Shown here piece after piece: positions 35,449-43,901 of a DNA stretch of 64,000 nucleotides. The position numbers and the translations under genes were made by a program. Below the pieces are notes generated by a model. That model was given only the letters and a program-made list of their open reading frames with translations, searched no databases and was not told the origin of the DNA. The DNA is taken from positions 244,443 to 308,442 of the forward strand of contig JAOAGT010000005.1 of assembly GCA_026415615.1 (NCBI GenBank), given 5' to 3'. Each line of letters opens with the position of its first letter. The first letter of the stretch is position 1. This DNA comes from Thermoleophilia bacterium. GTDB lineage: Bacteria > Actinomycetota > Thermoleophilia > RBG-16-64-13.

Positions 35449-36457
35449 CCAAGGTCTTTACAGCCCCACTCCCCTCGCGTCTTGCCAAGACCCGGGGAAG
35501 ATCGTCCAACGAGACCACCTCGCTGATAAGAGGCCGCAACTTAAGCAAAGGAAGAAGCGCAAGAGCCCGAGGATATACATAGGGAGCAAGAAGACTGCCT
35601 CTTATCGTAAGCTCTTTAAGGAATAACTCAAACGGATTTACCGGCACCCTTGCCTCATCAGGATAGGCCCCCACCCATACCACAGTGCCGCAGCGCCCAG
35701 CCAGTTCCAGACACTGCTCGGCTGCCTCAGCTCTCCCGCTGGCCTCGAAGACCACGTCAAACCCACGCCCCCCAGTGAAATCTGATCCGATGGCCACCAG
35801 GTCTTGCGCTCGTGGATCAACTGTGCGATCAGCCCCCAACTCTTCCGCCAAAGCCCGTTTGTGGGCAGAAGGATTCGATACTAATACCCGCGCTGCGCCT
35901 GCAAGACGTGCTATTTGCAAGATAAGCAAACCGATAGTGCCTGCCCCACAAATAGCCACCGTGGAGCCCGGTCTAACTCCCCCTTGCTCTACTGCGTGAA
36001 CAGCAATGGTGACCGGCTCCAAAAGAGCCCCCTCTTCAAGCGAGACCCCTGGCGGCAGCGGATATACTGCGCTTTCTCGGTAGACGGCGTACTGGGCAAA
36101 GCCAGCCTCATGGGAAAAAACGTGCTCACACATGTGTTCCTTACCGTCGCGACAATATAGACACCGGCCGCAAGAGGAGCGGAAGTTCATCGCCACCGAC
36201 TGACCAACTTCGTACTTTCCCAACAGGTCTGACCCCAGTTCGCAGATCACTCCGGAAACCTCGTGCCCGAACGTGAAGGGCGGTTTAGGCCACAGGGGAG
36301 TTTTCATCAAACCGAAAGTTCCGTGGAAGATTTCGAGATCGGAGCCGCAGATGCCGCAATAAGCAACCCTCACCTTGATCTCCCTCGGACCAGGAAAAGG
36401 TTCCGGCACGTCCTGCACCCGCACGTCTCTAGGTCCGTAAACCAGTGCTGCCTTCAT
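35435..36457 (-). CDS. Zinc-dependent alcohol/polyol dehydrogenase
   Basis: A 340-residue medium-chain dehydrogenase of the threonine/sorbitol dehydrogenase-like group. Catalytic zinc ligands are CGICGSD and FTFGHEVSG (Cys, His, Glu). The structural zinc site is CGRCLYCRDGKEHMC (four Cys). The NAD(P)-binding motif is GAGTIGLL. The ATG at 36457 has AAGGAG upstream; the longer frame to 36538 does not resemble the family. It oxidises a secondary alcohol or sugar. It is divergent from the DUF169 gene. A 20-bp direct repeat lies over its ribosome binding site. Confidence 0.92.
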   Translation of the reverse strand: MKAALVYGPRDVRVQDVPEPFPGPREIKVRVAYCGICGSDLEIFHGTFGLMKTPLWPKPPFTFGHEVSGVICELGSDLLGKYEVGQSVAMNFRSSCGRCLYCRDGKEHMCEHVFSHEAGFAQYAVYRESAVYPLPPGVSLEEGALLEPVTIAVHAVEQGGVRPGSTVAICGAGTIGLLILQIARLAGAARVLVSNPSAHKRALAEELGADRTVDPRAQDLVAIGSDFTGGRGFDVVFEASGRAEAAEQCLELAGRCGTVVWVGAYPDEARVPVNPFELFLKELTIRGSLLAPYVYPRALALLPLLKLRPLISEVVSLDDLPRVLARREGSGAVKTLVAPW

Positions 36458-36467
36458 GCTGGGACTC

Positions 36468-36506
36468 CTTGCCGAGCGAAGTTTCCGCTTGCCGCGCGAA
36501 GTTTCC
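36468..36506. promoter_or_regulatory. Two 19-bp direct repeats, 20-bp period, in a divergent region
   Basis: CTTGCCGAGCGAAGTTTCC (36468-36486) recurs at 36488-36506 with one change (A to C), period 20 bp. The first copy covers part of the ribosome binding site of the zinc alcohol dehydrogenase. The spacing matches the pair at 9758-9790 but the sequence differs. A regulator site is plausible. Confidence 0.4.
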
Positions 36507-36607
36507 TCGGTGCAAGAACAACATAAATTCCAAACCAACGCAAGACTGGCAGCCGTGCTGGTCTGCTAGTCTGGGATGTGTCGCCGTCACACCAGAGGAG
36601 GGAAAGT

Positions 36608-37402
36608 ATGGGCGAGTTTGTCTACGAGGATCGGCACAAACTAAGGCCGCACGACTTCGCGGTTTTGGAGAAGTTCAATTTCGCCTTCTCACCGGTGGGA
36701 TTTAAGTTCATCAACGTGCCCGAGGACCTTGAACCGCTAGGACTTGAGCAGTACCAGGGCAAGGCTTCCTGGTGCACTATGCTTCGGGAAGCACAGCGCG
36801 GCCGTGCGTTCTACGCTACAGCCGAGAATCACTCTTGCGAGCCAGGCATATTCTTGACCGGCCACGGCCCGCTTGTTCCCCTTGCTGCCGGTGGGAGAAT
36901 TGGCCCGGCATTTGACATCTACCCCGAGGAGCGAGCCAACCGCAGAGTCTACGAACACGTAACCAAGTTGGCGGAGGGATCTACCTACGCTACCGCGTAC
37001 GCTCCGGTGGACAAGCTCACTTTTGACCCCGATTTGCTCATCATTGCCTGTGACAATTTGGAGCAAGCAGAACGGCTGCTTCGCGCCACGCAGTGGGACA
37101 CCGGCGACATGATTATGAGTCGAATGACCTATGTGATGGGCTGCAATTGGATTTTCACTTTCCCCTACGTTAGTGGACAGATCAATACGGTTTGGACCGG
37201 TGTTTGCCACGGAATGAAAGAGCATGGGCTTTATCCGCCAGGCATCCCGATCGTTTCGATTCCCTGGCCCCACATCGACCGGGTGCTCAGGAACATTAGG
37301 GAAATGCCCTGGACCCTCCCCCTGCTGAGTCCCGACCCTCAAGTTAAAGCTGAGGCTTATCGAAGAGGCAATGAGCGTCTCGGCGTAGAGGGGATTATCT
37401 AA
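36608..37402 (+). CDS. DUF169 family protein
   Basis: A 264-residue DUF169 protein, the second in this window. It shares the family arrangement: N-terminal FAFSPVGFKFINVPED, the Cys-containing KASWCTMLREAQRGRAFYAT, NHSCEPGIFLTGHGPL, TFDPDLLIIACDNLEQAERLLRAT and WTGVCHGMKEHGLYPPGIPIVSIPWPHIDRVLRNI. These Cys positions differ from the 6507 copy, so the two are distant paralogues. The ATG at 36608 follows GAGGAGGGA. It lies between a divergent zinc dehydrogenase and a convergent molybdenum hydroxylase operon and is probably monocistronic. Its function is unknown. Confidence 0.85.
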   Translation: MGEFVYEDRHKLRPHDFAVLEKFNFAFSPVGFKFINVPEDLEPLGLEQYQGKASWCTMLREAQRGRAFYATAENHSCEPGIFLTGHGPLVPLAAGGRIGPAFDIYPEERANRRVYEHVTKLAEGSTYATAYAPVDKLTFDPDLLIIACDNLEQAERLLRATQWDTGDMIMSRMTYVMGCNWIFTFPYVSGQINTVWTGVCHGMKEHGLYPPGIPIVSIPWPHIDRVLRNIREMPWTLPLLSPDPQVKAEAYRRGNERLGVEGII

Positions 37403-37451
37403 GAACCAACCCCCACACTGCATGATGAGTAATTGATGAGGAGGTTGGGAG

Positions 37452-37486
37452 GCGTGCGCCGGGCGCTACAAGCGCCCGGCGCACGC
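37452..37486. terminator. Perfect 16-bp hairpin that includes the stop codon of the upstream gene
   Basis: Arms GCGTGCGCCGGGCGCT (37452-37467) and AGCGCCCGGCGCACGC (37471-37486) pair perfectly with an ACA loop. The right arm and loop encode the last residues of the molybdenum hydroxylase FAD subunit (CAGRL), and the left arm covers its stop. It sits between convergent genes and may work both ways. There is no clear U-tract. Confidence 0.6.
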
Positions 37487-39844
37487 GAGAATCGCTCGCT
37501 TAACCAAGGTGCGGGCTATCTGCACCTTATACTTGTTCCCAGGAAGCGAAAAAGCTCCTTCCACCGCTGTATCGGCCGCTTGGGCGGCAGCCTCCTCGTC
37601 CACTGCCCTGCCAACCAAGCTCCGCTCGGCCTGCGGCAGCCGCAGGGGAACACCAAACACGGAGTTCAGACAGATGCGAGCATCGACCACCTTGCCGTCA
37701 GCCACACTAAGTGCAGCGGCGCAATTGACAATCGGGAAGTCGATTGACTTGCGGAGAGCAAACTTAAGGAAGCAAGAAGTCGTCCCCGGCCGAGGACGCG
37801 GTACTTCCACTGCCAGCACCAGCTCCCCGCTTCTTAGAACCGTACTGGTGTTAACTCCGGCGGCAAAAAACTCCTCAGCCTCAAGCACACGCTCGCTGGT
37901 TCTGATCTTGGCCCCGAGGGCAATAAGTGCTGGAGCAAGGTCGGAAGAGTTAACCGCCACGCAGCCACAGTTGAAGCACCGATTTGCCTCTTGACGCACT
38001 GCTCCCTGCTCAAGAGTGGCGCGTTCCTCGGTCGTCAGACTAGCAAGCCGCTCACTTGGGGACAGTTCCGGGACTGCTACCCTTGCCGCCGGTGCAAGAC
38101 AACTTTCGTCAAAGCGCTCTCCAAGAGCACACTCCGGAGCTTCCTGCGCCCCATATAGTTCATCACCAGCACCGCCCAAGAATTGCCGGATGGCCATGGC
38201 AGCCTCGCGGCCGGAACGCATAGCCTGAGCCACTGTGCCCGGTCCAGAAACATAATCACCCGCCACAAACAGCCTGCCGCCAAGATACCCACCCTCTGTG
38301 GCATGCTCGACAAGACTTTTGTCCTTCACAAATTCCGATGGCAAGAACGAATAGTCAGGACGCTCTCCGCTTGCCTTGACCACCATGTCAAGCCGTACGG
38401 CAAACTCAGAACCGGCTATGGGGACAGGCCGCGGTCTCCCGGTCTCGTCCAGTTCTCCCAACTGCATGCGGCAGCAGGTAAGCTCGACACCGCCATCCAC
38501 TTGCCGCGCAGCAACTGGCTGAGTGAGATATTCAAACCTGACGCCCTCTTCTTCGGCCCGCTCCACCTCCTCCTCGAGAGCAGGCATCTCCGCCTTGGTC
38601 CTGCGGTAGAACACGACGGGCTGCGCCCCCACCCGCAGTAGCGAGCGGGCCACATCGATAGCCGTGTTTCCTCCGCCTATTACACCGACAACCTTGCCAG
38701 TTAACTCCACAGAGCCCGAACAAACATCCCGCAAAAACTGCCCGCCTGACACCAGGCACTCTTCTCCCGGCACTCCCAAGTCGGACTCTTGGCTTGCTCC
38801 GGCAGCAACCAGTACCGCGTCGTAACTACTGCTGAGTTCGGCCAGGGCGCTTTGATCAATCTCCTTGCCCAGAACCATTTCGATACCCATACTGGCAAGC
38901 GCATCCACCTGGCGACGCACAACATCCCTCGGCAGTCGGTACGGCGGGATGCCATAGGCCAAGAGACCGCCCGCCTCCGAGTTACGGTCAAAAACTACTA
39001 CCGCATGCCCTGCACGCCTGAGGTAGCAGGCGGCTGTCAACCCGGCCGGCCCGGCCCCCACAATCGCCACACCCTTTCCTGATTCAGCGGCGGGCGGCTT
39101 GTAGAACTGATCCGCTTGCTCGAGAGCATAATCGCCCACAAACCGCTCTATTTCCCTGACCGCTAAAGCCTCGTCAAATTCGCCGCGGGCGCATTCGCTC
39201 TCGCACCAATGAGGACAGACCCGTCCAGTGATGGCAGGCAGAGGATTGTCTTCAAGAAGAGTCTGGACAGCGTCCAGCAGATCGCCCTGGCGTATCTTCT
39301 CAAGGTAGCTGGGGATGTTGACCCCGTTGGGGCAGGCTCGGGAACAAGCCGTGCTCTCCACCCGCACAGCCCCAAAAATCGAGTGGTAGCGCGCATCACC
39401 GGTGATCGCGTAGCAGGCCCGCCCCCCCTTGCGCAAACACTCAAACAGGTTGTCCTTGACCCAGTAGTACCAGCAGCGATTGCTCTGACAGATGTTTCCG
39501 CCGACCGTGCCCATCTCGCGAATATGCGGAGAAGCAGTAAGACGGGCGGCCTCCGCCAAGGCAGGGTAGTCGCGCCTTACCACTTCATGGCGAGCAAGGT
39601 CTTCCAGTCTGGTCAGGGCCCCAATAACCAACCCTTCGTCGGTAGCAGTGACCCCTTCCAGCCCAGGGATGGTCTTGATGTTGACCACCACACGCGGGTA
39701 ATCATCAGGGGGAAGGATCGCATCCTTCATTTCTCCCAGAAGATCGGTCCCGCCAGCAATAACCCGAGCTTGACTTCCGTGCTTGCGAAGAATCGAAACG
39801 GCCTGTTCTACTGAGACCGCATTTACATGCTCAAAACTTCTCAT
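37466..39844 (-). CDS. Molybdenum hydroxylase FAD subunit interrupted by a GltD-like NADPH/Fe-S oxidoreductase module
   Basis: A 792-residue protein with three parts. Residues 1-160 are the N-terminal domain of an XDH/CO-dehydrogenase medium subunit: ARVIAGGTDLLGEM and MGTVGGNICQSNRCWYYW bind FAD. Residues about 161-627 match the small subunit of glutamate synthase and related NADPH oxidoreductases: four to five Cys (C167, C171, C210, C214, C218) for Fe-S, VAIVGAGPAGLTAACYL for FAD, and VGVIGGGNTAIDVA for NADPH. From about 628 the CoxM fold resumes (CVAVNSSDLAPALIALGAKI) to the end. The insertion falls between HSIFGA and CVAVNSSDLAP, which are adjacent in ordinary subunits. It probably passes electrons between NADPH and the hydroxylase. 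Confidence 0.85.
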   Translation of the reverse strand: MRSFEHVNAVSVEQAVSILRKHGSQARVIAGGTDLLGEMKDAILPPDDYPRVVVNIKTIPGLEGVTATDEGLVIGALTRLEDLARHEVVRRDYPALAEAARLTASPHIREMGTVGGNICQSNRCWYYWVKDNLFECLRKGGRACYAITGDARYHSIFGAVRVESTACSRACPNGVNIPSYLEKIRQGDLLDAVQTLLEDNPLPAITGRVCPHWCESECARGEFDEALAVREIERFVGDYALEQADQFYKPPAAESGKGVAIVGAGPAGLTAACYLRRAGHAVVVFDRNSEAGGLLAYGIPPYRLPRDVVRRQVDALASMGIEMVLGKEIDQSALAELSSSYDAVLVAAGASQESDLGVPGEECLVSGGQFLRDVCSGSVELTGKVVGVIGGGNTAIDVARSLLRVGAQPVVFYRRTKAEMPALEEEVERAEEEGVRFEYLTQPVAARQVDGGVELTCCRMQLGELDETGRPRPVPIAGSEFAVRLDMVVKASGERPDYSFLPSEFVKDKSLVEHATEGGYLGGRLFVAGDYVSGPGTVAQAMRSGREAAMAIRQFLGGAGDELYGAQEAPECALGERFDESCLAPAARVAVPELSPSERLASLTTEERATLEQGAVRQEANRCFNCGCVAVNSSDLAPALIALGAKIRTSERVLEAEEFFAAGVNTSTVLRSGELVLAVEVPRPRPGTTSCFLKFALRKSIDFPIVNCAAALSVADGKVVDARICLNSVFGVPLRLPQAERSLVGRAVDEEAAAQAADTAVEGAFSLPGNKYKVQIARTLVKRAILACAGRL

Positions 39845-39865
39845 CGCGCAGTACTCCTGCCTGCC

Positions 39866-42325
39866 CTAGATCTTGCCGAGCGCCCGCAGAACTTTGTCTG
39901 GCGTAGCGGGAAAGCCTTCAATCCAAACCCCTATGGCATTGTGAATTGCCGGAGCAATCAAAGCCGGAAGCACAGTAGCCACATCCTCGCCGATGCCCAC
40001 GGTGCCGTAGGGACCGTAGCCCATGCCGGTTTCCACCATAAGACTTTCAATGGTCCCGTAATCCAGTATGGTAGGAATCTTGTAGTTAAGAAGATTGCCG
40101 TTAAGCATGATCCCCGTGCGCGGATCATGAACAACTTCTTCCATACAGCCCCGGCCGATGCCCATGATGGCTCCTCCGTAGGCCTGGCCCTCGCAACCGT
40201 CCCAGTTGATCACTTTGCCCACATCATTTACGGTGACGACTTTCACCACATCCACCTGGCCCGTTTCGGGATCTACCTCCACCTCCATGAAGTGAGCCTG
40301 CCGGCAGAAGCGCAGCCGCACACCCAGATAGGTGCCTCGCTGAATCTGCCAAGCGTACTCAAACATGGGGGGGGTGAAACGCTCTGGATGAGCCAACCCC
40401 TCCGCACCAGCAAGAAGCGGCTCACCCACGGGAGAGGCCAGAGGGCCCGCAGCTCCTGAAGATCCGATGAACTCCGCTACCGTCATACGGTTGGCGGGAT
40501 TCGCTTTTTCGAAGATTACTCCATCCTTAATGTCAAGCTCTTCCGGGCGCTTGCCAGGAAAAGCGGGCGGATAACTTGCCAGCTGAGTTGCTCCTCGGGG
40601 CGCTACTGCAGCCTCCAAAATCTTGGCTTTAAGAAGACGCGCAGCGTGTCTAACCGCCCACCCGTTGACCGACAGGTTCGTAGAAGTGTCGGGGGTCATG
40701 GTATAAAAGCCAGCGTCCTCCTGATGTTTGAAGCGGACGTCTTCCACTCTAAAGCCCAGCTCATCGGCTGCAATCTGGCAGTAAGTGGTCTCAGCGTTTT
40801 GCCCGCCGTCGGCTCGGCAGCCCAGTATGGTGACGGTCGCGTCGTTACGCTCAATGTAGATGGCCACCTCGCTAGTGCCGCCAGAATCATCCCACTCATG
40901 GGTCCACGTAAAGCCCAGCCCGTGCATCTTGCCGTTGGGAAGACGCTTGGTACCGGGAGGGTGCCACTTCTTGTCCCATTCAATGGCCGCCTTGCCCTTT
41001 TCGATGCACTCGCGCAAACTATCCCGTACCGGGAAACCGAGCTCCGCTTTGCGCTTGTTCAGCCACTCGATGTCGTGACCTTCAGCCCCATCGTTCTTAA
41101 GCGCAACCTCTGTGGGGTCAAGACCAAGCTCAGCCGCCACCCGGTTGGTCACCAGGTTAATGCTGTAGCAGTTAATGTTCTGCTCACAGCGGGTGGGCAC
41201 GTTCGGACCCTTGTTTACCCAAACATTCTCCGTCCGCCCATACACGTTGGGGACCTTGGTATTCTCAATAAAATGCTTGGCGATCCCAAACATGGGGAGA
41301 GTCTGGTTGACGACTACCCCGCGCTCCTCTACAGCAGTAATGGTCCCGTCGAGCTTGGCGCCTACTTTTAGGTAAAACACGCCAGTATCCATCTCTCCGC
41401 CATAGAAGTCCTCTCGCCGGCTAAATACCCATTTGACGGGCCGGCCGGTTCGCTTGGCCACCAAGGCTGCGCAGTACATGCCCCCGAGATTCCAAGCGGT
41501 CTGCGTCCATCCCCCAAAACTTGCCCCTTGGTATAAGCAATGCATGTGGATCTTGTTCATCGGGATGCCGCCAAACCAAGTTGAGATGGCACGTTTGGCA
41601 ATATGGGGCCGCTGCTGTTTTACCCAGACCTCTGCCTTGTCGCCATTCCACCACCAGACTCCGCAGGGACGCTCGGGACCAACCCAGGTGTTTTGGCCCA
41701 TGGTGAACTTGAACTCGATGATCTTGTCGGCCTCGGCAAAACCTTTCTCGATGTCGCCATGGGTCTCCACAAACACGCCGCGCACGTCGAGATTTCCCCC
41801 GGGATTCTCTTCGGGGCGGCTGAGCGGAGCATCGGGCTTAAGAGCCTCCAGCGGATCAAGCACAAAGGGCCGCTGCCTCCACTCCACCTTGATGAGCTTA
41901 AGCGCTTCCTCGGCGATTTCCTCGCGGTCGGCCACTACGAAGGCTCCAACCTCTTCCCCTTGAAAGTACGCAATTCGCGGCAGAGGAGCCACGTAGTTGG
42001 GTTCGTGACCGCCCAAGCTAGCGCCTTCGGGCAGCTCAGGATCGTCATACCGCAGAATAGCTCGCACCCCCGGGTACTTCTCCGCCTCAGAGGTATCCAT
42101 ACTTACTATCTCTGCATGGGGAAACGGAGAGGTAAGAAAGCGCCCGTATAGCATTCCCGGAAGTTGCACATCAATGGTGTACTTTGCCGCTCCACTCGCC
42201 TTGTCATAGCCATCCTGGCGTCGCACTCCACGCTTCCCGACACTGTTAAACTCTTTGAGTGGGTAGGGATCGGCCCGCTTGTTGTCAAACGACTCGAGCA
42301 TCCGCTGCATTTCTTTCTCACGCAC
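39866..42325 (-). CDS. Molybdopterin-binding subunit of an XDH/CoxL-family hydroxylase
   Basis: An 819-residue xanthine dehydrogenase family large subunit. N-terminal GKRGVRRQDGYDKASGAAKYTIDVQLPGMLYGRF is the first family domain. Cofactor and substrate regions include QNTWVGPERPCGVWW, YQGASFGGWTQTAWNLGGMYCAALVAKRTGRPVKW and GYGPYGTVGIGEDVATVLPALIAPAIHNAIGVWI near the end, where the Glu of GIGE would be the catalytic base. It hydroxylates an aromatic or heterocyclic carbon or an aldehyde; the substrate is unknown. The CO-dehydrogenase loop (VAYxCSFR) is not seen. It starts at a GTG that overlaps the 2Fe-2S subunit stop. Confidence 0.9.
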   Translation of the reverse strand: MREKEMQRMLESFDNKRADPYPLKEFNSVGKRGVRRQDGYDKASGAAKYTIDVQLPGMLYGRFLTSPFPHAEIVSMDTSEAEKYPGVRAILRYDDPELPEGASLGGHEPNYVAPLPRIAYFQGEEVGAFVVADREEIAEEALKLIKVEWRQRPFVLDPLEALKPDAPLSRPEENPGGNLDVRGVFVETHGDIEKGFAEADKIIEFKFTMGQNTWVGPERPCGVWWWNGDKAEVWVKQQRPHIAKRAISTWFGGIPMNKIHMHCLYQGASFGGWTQTAWNLGGMYCAALVAKRTGRPVKWVFSRREDFYGGEMDTGVFYLKVGAKLDGTITAVEERGVVVNQTLPMFGIAKHFIENTKVPNVYGRTENVWVNKGPNVPTRCEQNINCYSINLVTNRVAAELGLDPTEVALKNDGAEGHDIEWLNKRKAELGFPVRDSLRECIEKGKAAIEWDKKWHPPGTKRLPNGKMHGLGFTWTHEWDDSGGTSEVAIYIERNDATVTILGCRADGGQNAETTYCQIAADELGFRVEDVRFKHQEDAGFYTMTPDTSTNLSVNGWAVRHAARLLKAKILEAAVAPRGATQLASYPPAFPGKRPEELDIKDGVIFEKANPANRMTVAEFIGSSGAAGPLASPVGEPLLAGAEGLAHPERFTPPMFEYAWQIQRGTYLGVRLRFCRQAHFMEVEVDPETGQVDVVKVVTVNDVGKVINWDGCEGQAYGGAIMGIGRGCMEEVVHDPRTGIMLNGNLLNYKIPTILDYGTIESLMVETGMGYGPYGTVGIGEDVATVLPALIAPAIHNAIGVWIEGFPATPDKVLRALGKI

Positions 42326-42824
42326 GGCTCGCTCCCTCCTTCAAGATCAAAGCGGCCTCTTTCACGGCTCTTACGTGAGCTGGGTAAGTCCCACAGCGAC
42401 ACAGATTGCCAGCCAGAGCCTCTCTGATTTCCTGTTCAGTAGGATCCGGGTTTCGGTCCAGTAGCGCCTTGGCAGTCACTACGAACCCCGGGGTGCAAAA
42501 GCCGCACTGCATGCAACTGTGTTTCACATATGACTCGATTAGCGGGTGATTGGTTTTGGCGATGCCCTCTATAGTTTCGATGGGCTTGCCTTCGCATTCC
42601 ACCGCCAGAGTCATGCAGGAGAGTATGGGGCGGCCCTCCATGATGACCGTGCAGGCGCCACAAGCTCCCTCTCCGCAAAATTCCTTGGTTCCCGTGAGAC
42701 CCAACACTTCAGATAGCACGTACTGCAGCGTCCATTGGGGTTGAACGATGACCGCGTGGCGTTGGCCGTTTACCCTTAGCTCGATTAGCGTGCCCGCGGC
42801 CTCCGCAATGGGGGCGTCCGACAT
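42318..42824 (-). CDS. 2Fe-2S subunit of the molybdenum hydroxylase
   Basis: A 168-residue CoxS/XdhC-type iron-sulfur subunit. The plant-type ferredoxin cluster is EFCGEGACGACTVIM with a further Cys in PILSCMTLA. The second cluster is HSCMQCGFCTPGFVV plus LCRCGTYP. Both [2Fe-2S] centres look complete. It is the first gene of the three-subunit operon (S, L, then the fused M subunit) and carries electrons from the Mo site to FAD. The ATG is behind GAGGAGGA. It starts 138 bp from the divergent tandem cupin gene. Confidence 0.95.
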   Translation of the reverse strand: MSDAPIAEAAGTLIELRVNGQRHAVIVQPQWTLQYVLSEVLGLTGTKEFCGEGACGACTVIMEGRPILSCMTLAVECEGKPIETIEGIAKTNHPLIESYVKHSCMQCGFCTPGFVVTAKALLDRNPDPTEQEIREALAGNLCRCGTYPAHVRAVKEAALILKEGASRA

Positions 42825-42962
42825 GCCGCATCCTCCTCTTCTTGCCTGGTTGGCTTTTGCCCCGGTAACACAGAAAGGACAATAGACAGCCGCTTGTGGC
42901 AGTTGAGCAGAATGATAACCTGTTGGTCAGTGCAGACGCTAGCGTCCTCGGGAAGGGAAAGC

Positions 42963-43859
42963 ATGAGTATCTCAAGAACAGCCAGATACATCGTCACTCA
43001 GCTCAAAATGCCTGAAGCTCAACAAAGGATGGATCCTCAGTACTCTCAGTTTGCAAAACGCATCCTTTGGTTGGATAACCAGGTGGTGGAGGGCGCCTTT
43101 CACATGAACACTAGCTGGTACTTCCGTCCGAATAGAGCGGCCCTCGACTCCCACGTCCATGACACCGCCGAGATCATCGGCTTCTTCGGCAGCGACCCCA
43201 GCAATCCGTATGATCTCGGCGGAGAGGTCGAGATCTGGCTGGAAGACGAAAAACACGTGATCAACCGCACAGCCATGATTTTTGTACCGGCAGGTATGGT
43301 GCACTGTCCTTTGGTGATCACCCGCGTAGACCGGCCGATTTTTCACTTTACGGTAGTAACCGGCGGAAGATACGTGATGGACTCCGCGGCCGCCGAAACG
43401 ACAAGGAAGGAAGCCATGACCACTCTAAGAACAGCCAAGTACGTCGTCACTGAGCTTAAGATGCCCGAATCCAAAAAGCAGATTGATCCGCTTTATTCCC
43501 AGTACGCAAAGCGAATTCTCTGGATGGACGATCAGGTAGTCGAGGGCGCCTTCCACATGAATACGTCGTGGTTTCTGAAGGCTGCGGAAACCCTCGAGAA
43601 CAAGCCTCACGTCCACGATACCGACGAGATAATCGGGTTCTTTGGCAGCGATCCCAGCAACCCCTATGACCTAGGGGGAGAAGTCGAGATATGGCTCGAA
43701 GATGAGAAGCACACGATCAACCGCACAGCCATGATCTTTGTGCCGGCAGGTATGGTGCACTGTCCTTTGGTGATTACCCGCGTGGACCGGCCGATTTTTC
43801 ACTTTACAGTGGTTACGGGCGGCAAGTACGAGAAAGAGGACAAGGAGAAAACTGCTTAG
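42963..43859 (+). CDS. Tandem-duplicated cupin-like protein
   Basis: A 298-residue protein made of two copies of one domain (about 1-137 and 147-290). Both contain the block DEIIGFFGSDPSNPYDLGGEVEIWLEDEKH (AEII in the first), then NRTAMIFVPAGMVHCPLVITRVDRPIFHFTVVTGG almost unchanged. HVHDT in each copy and the final His-Cys pair are candidate metal ligands of a cupin. The frame shows a clear repeat in nucleotides too, with mostly synonymous differences. The ATG at 42963 follows GGGAAAG. The family matches the frameshifted gene at 1-622. It precedes xdhC and is divergent from the Mo hydroxylase, so it may belong to that system. Confidence 0.75.
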   Translation: MSISRTARYIVTQLKMPEAQQRMDPQYSQFAKRILWLDNQVVEGAFHMNTSWYFRPNRAALDSHVHDTAEIIGFFGSDPSNPYDLGGEVEIWLEDEKHVINRTAMIFVPAGMVHCPLVITRVDRPIFHFTVVTGGRYVMDSAAAETTRKEAMTTLRTAKYVVTELKMPESKKQIDPLYSQYAKRILWMDDQVVEGAFHMNTSWFLKAAETLENKPHVHDTDEIIGFFGSDPSNPYDLGGEVEIWLEDEKHTINRTAMIFVPAGMVHCPLVITRVDRPIFHFTVVTGGKYEKEDKEKTA

Positions 43860-43901
43860 CCACTGCGCCTAGCGGAGACACGAGGACCGGGGCTAACAGT
43901 C

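Noticed and set aside
39866..42325. Aerobic carbon monoxide dehydrogenase large subunit
   Set aside because: The characteristic Cys loop of CoxL is not visible, so only the family is assigned.
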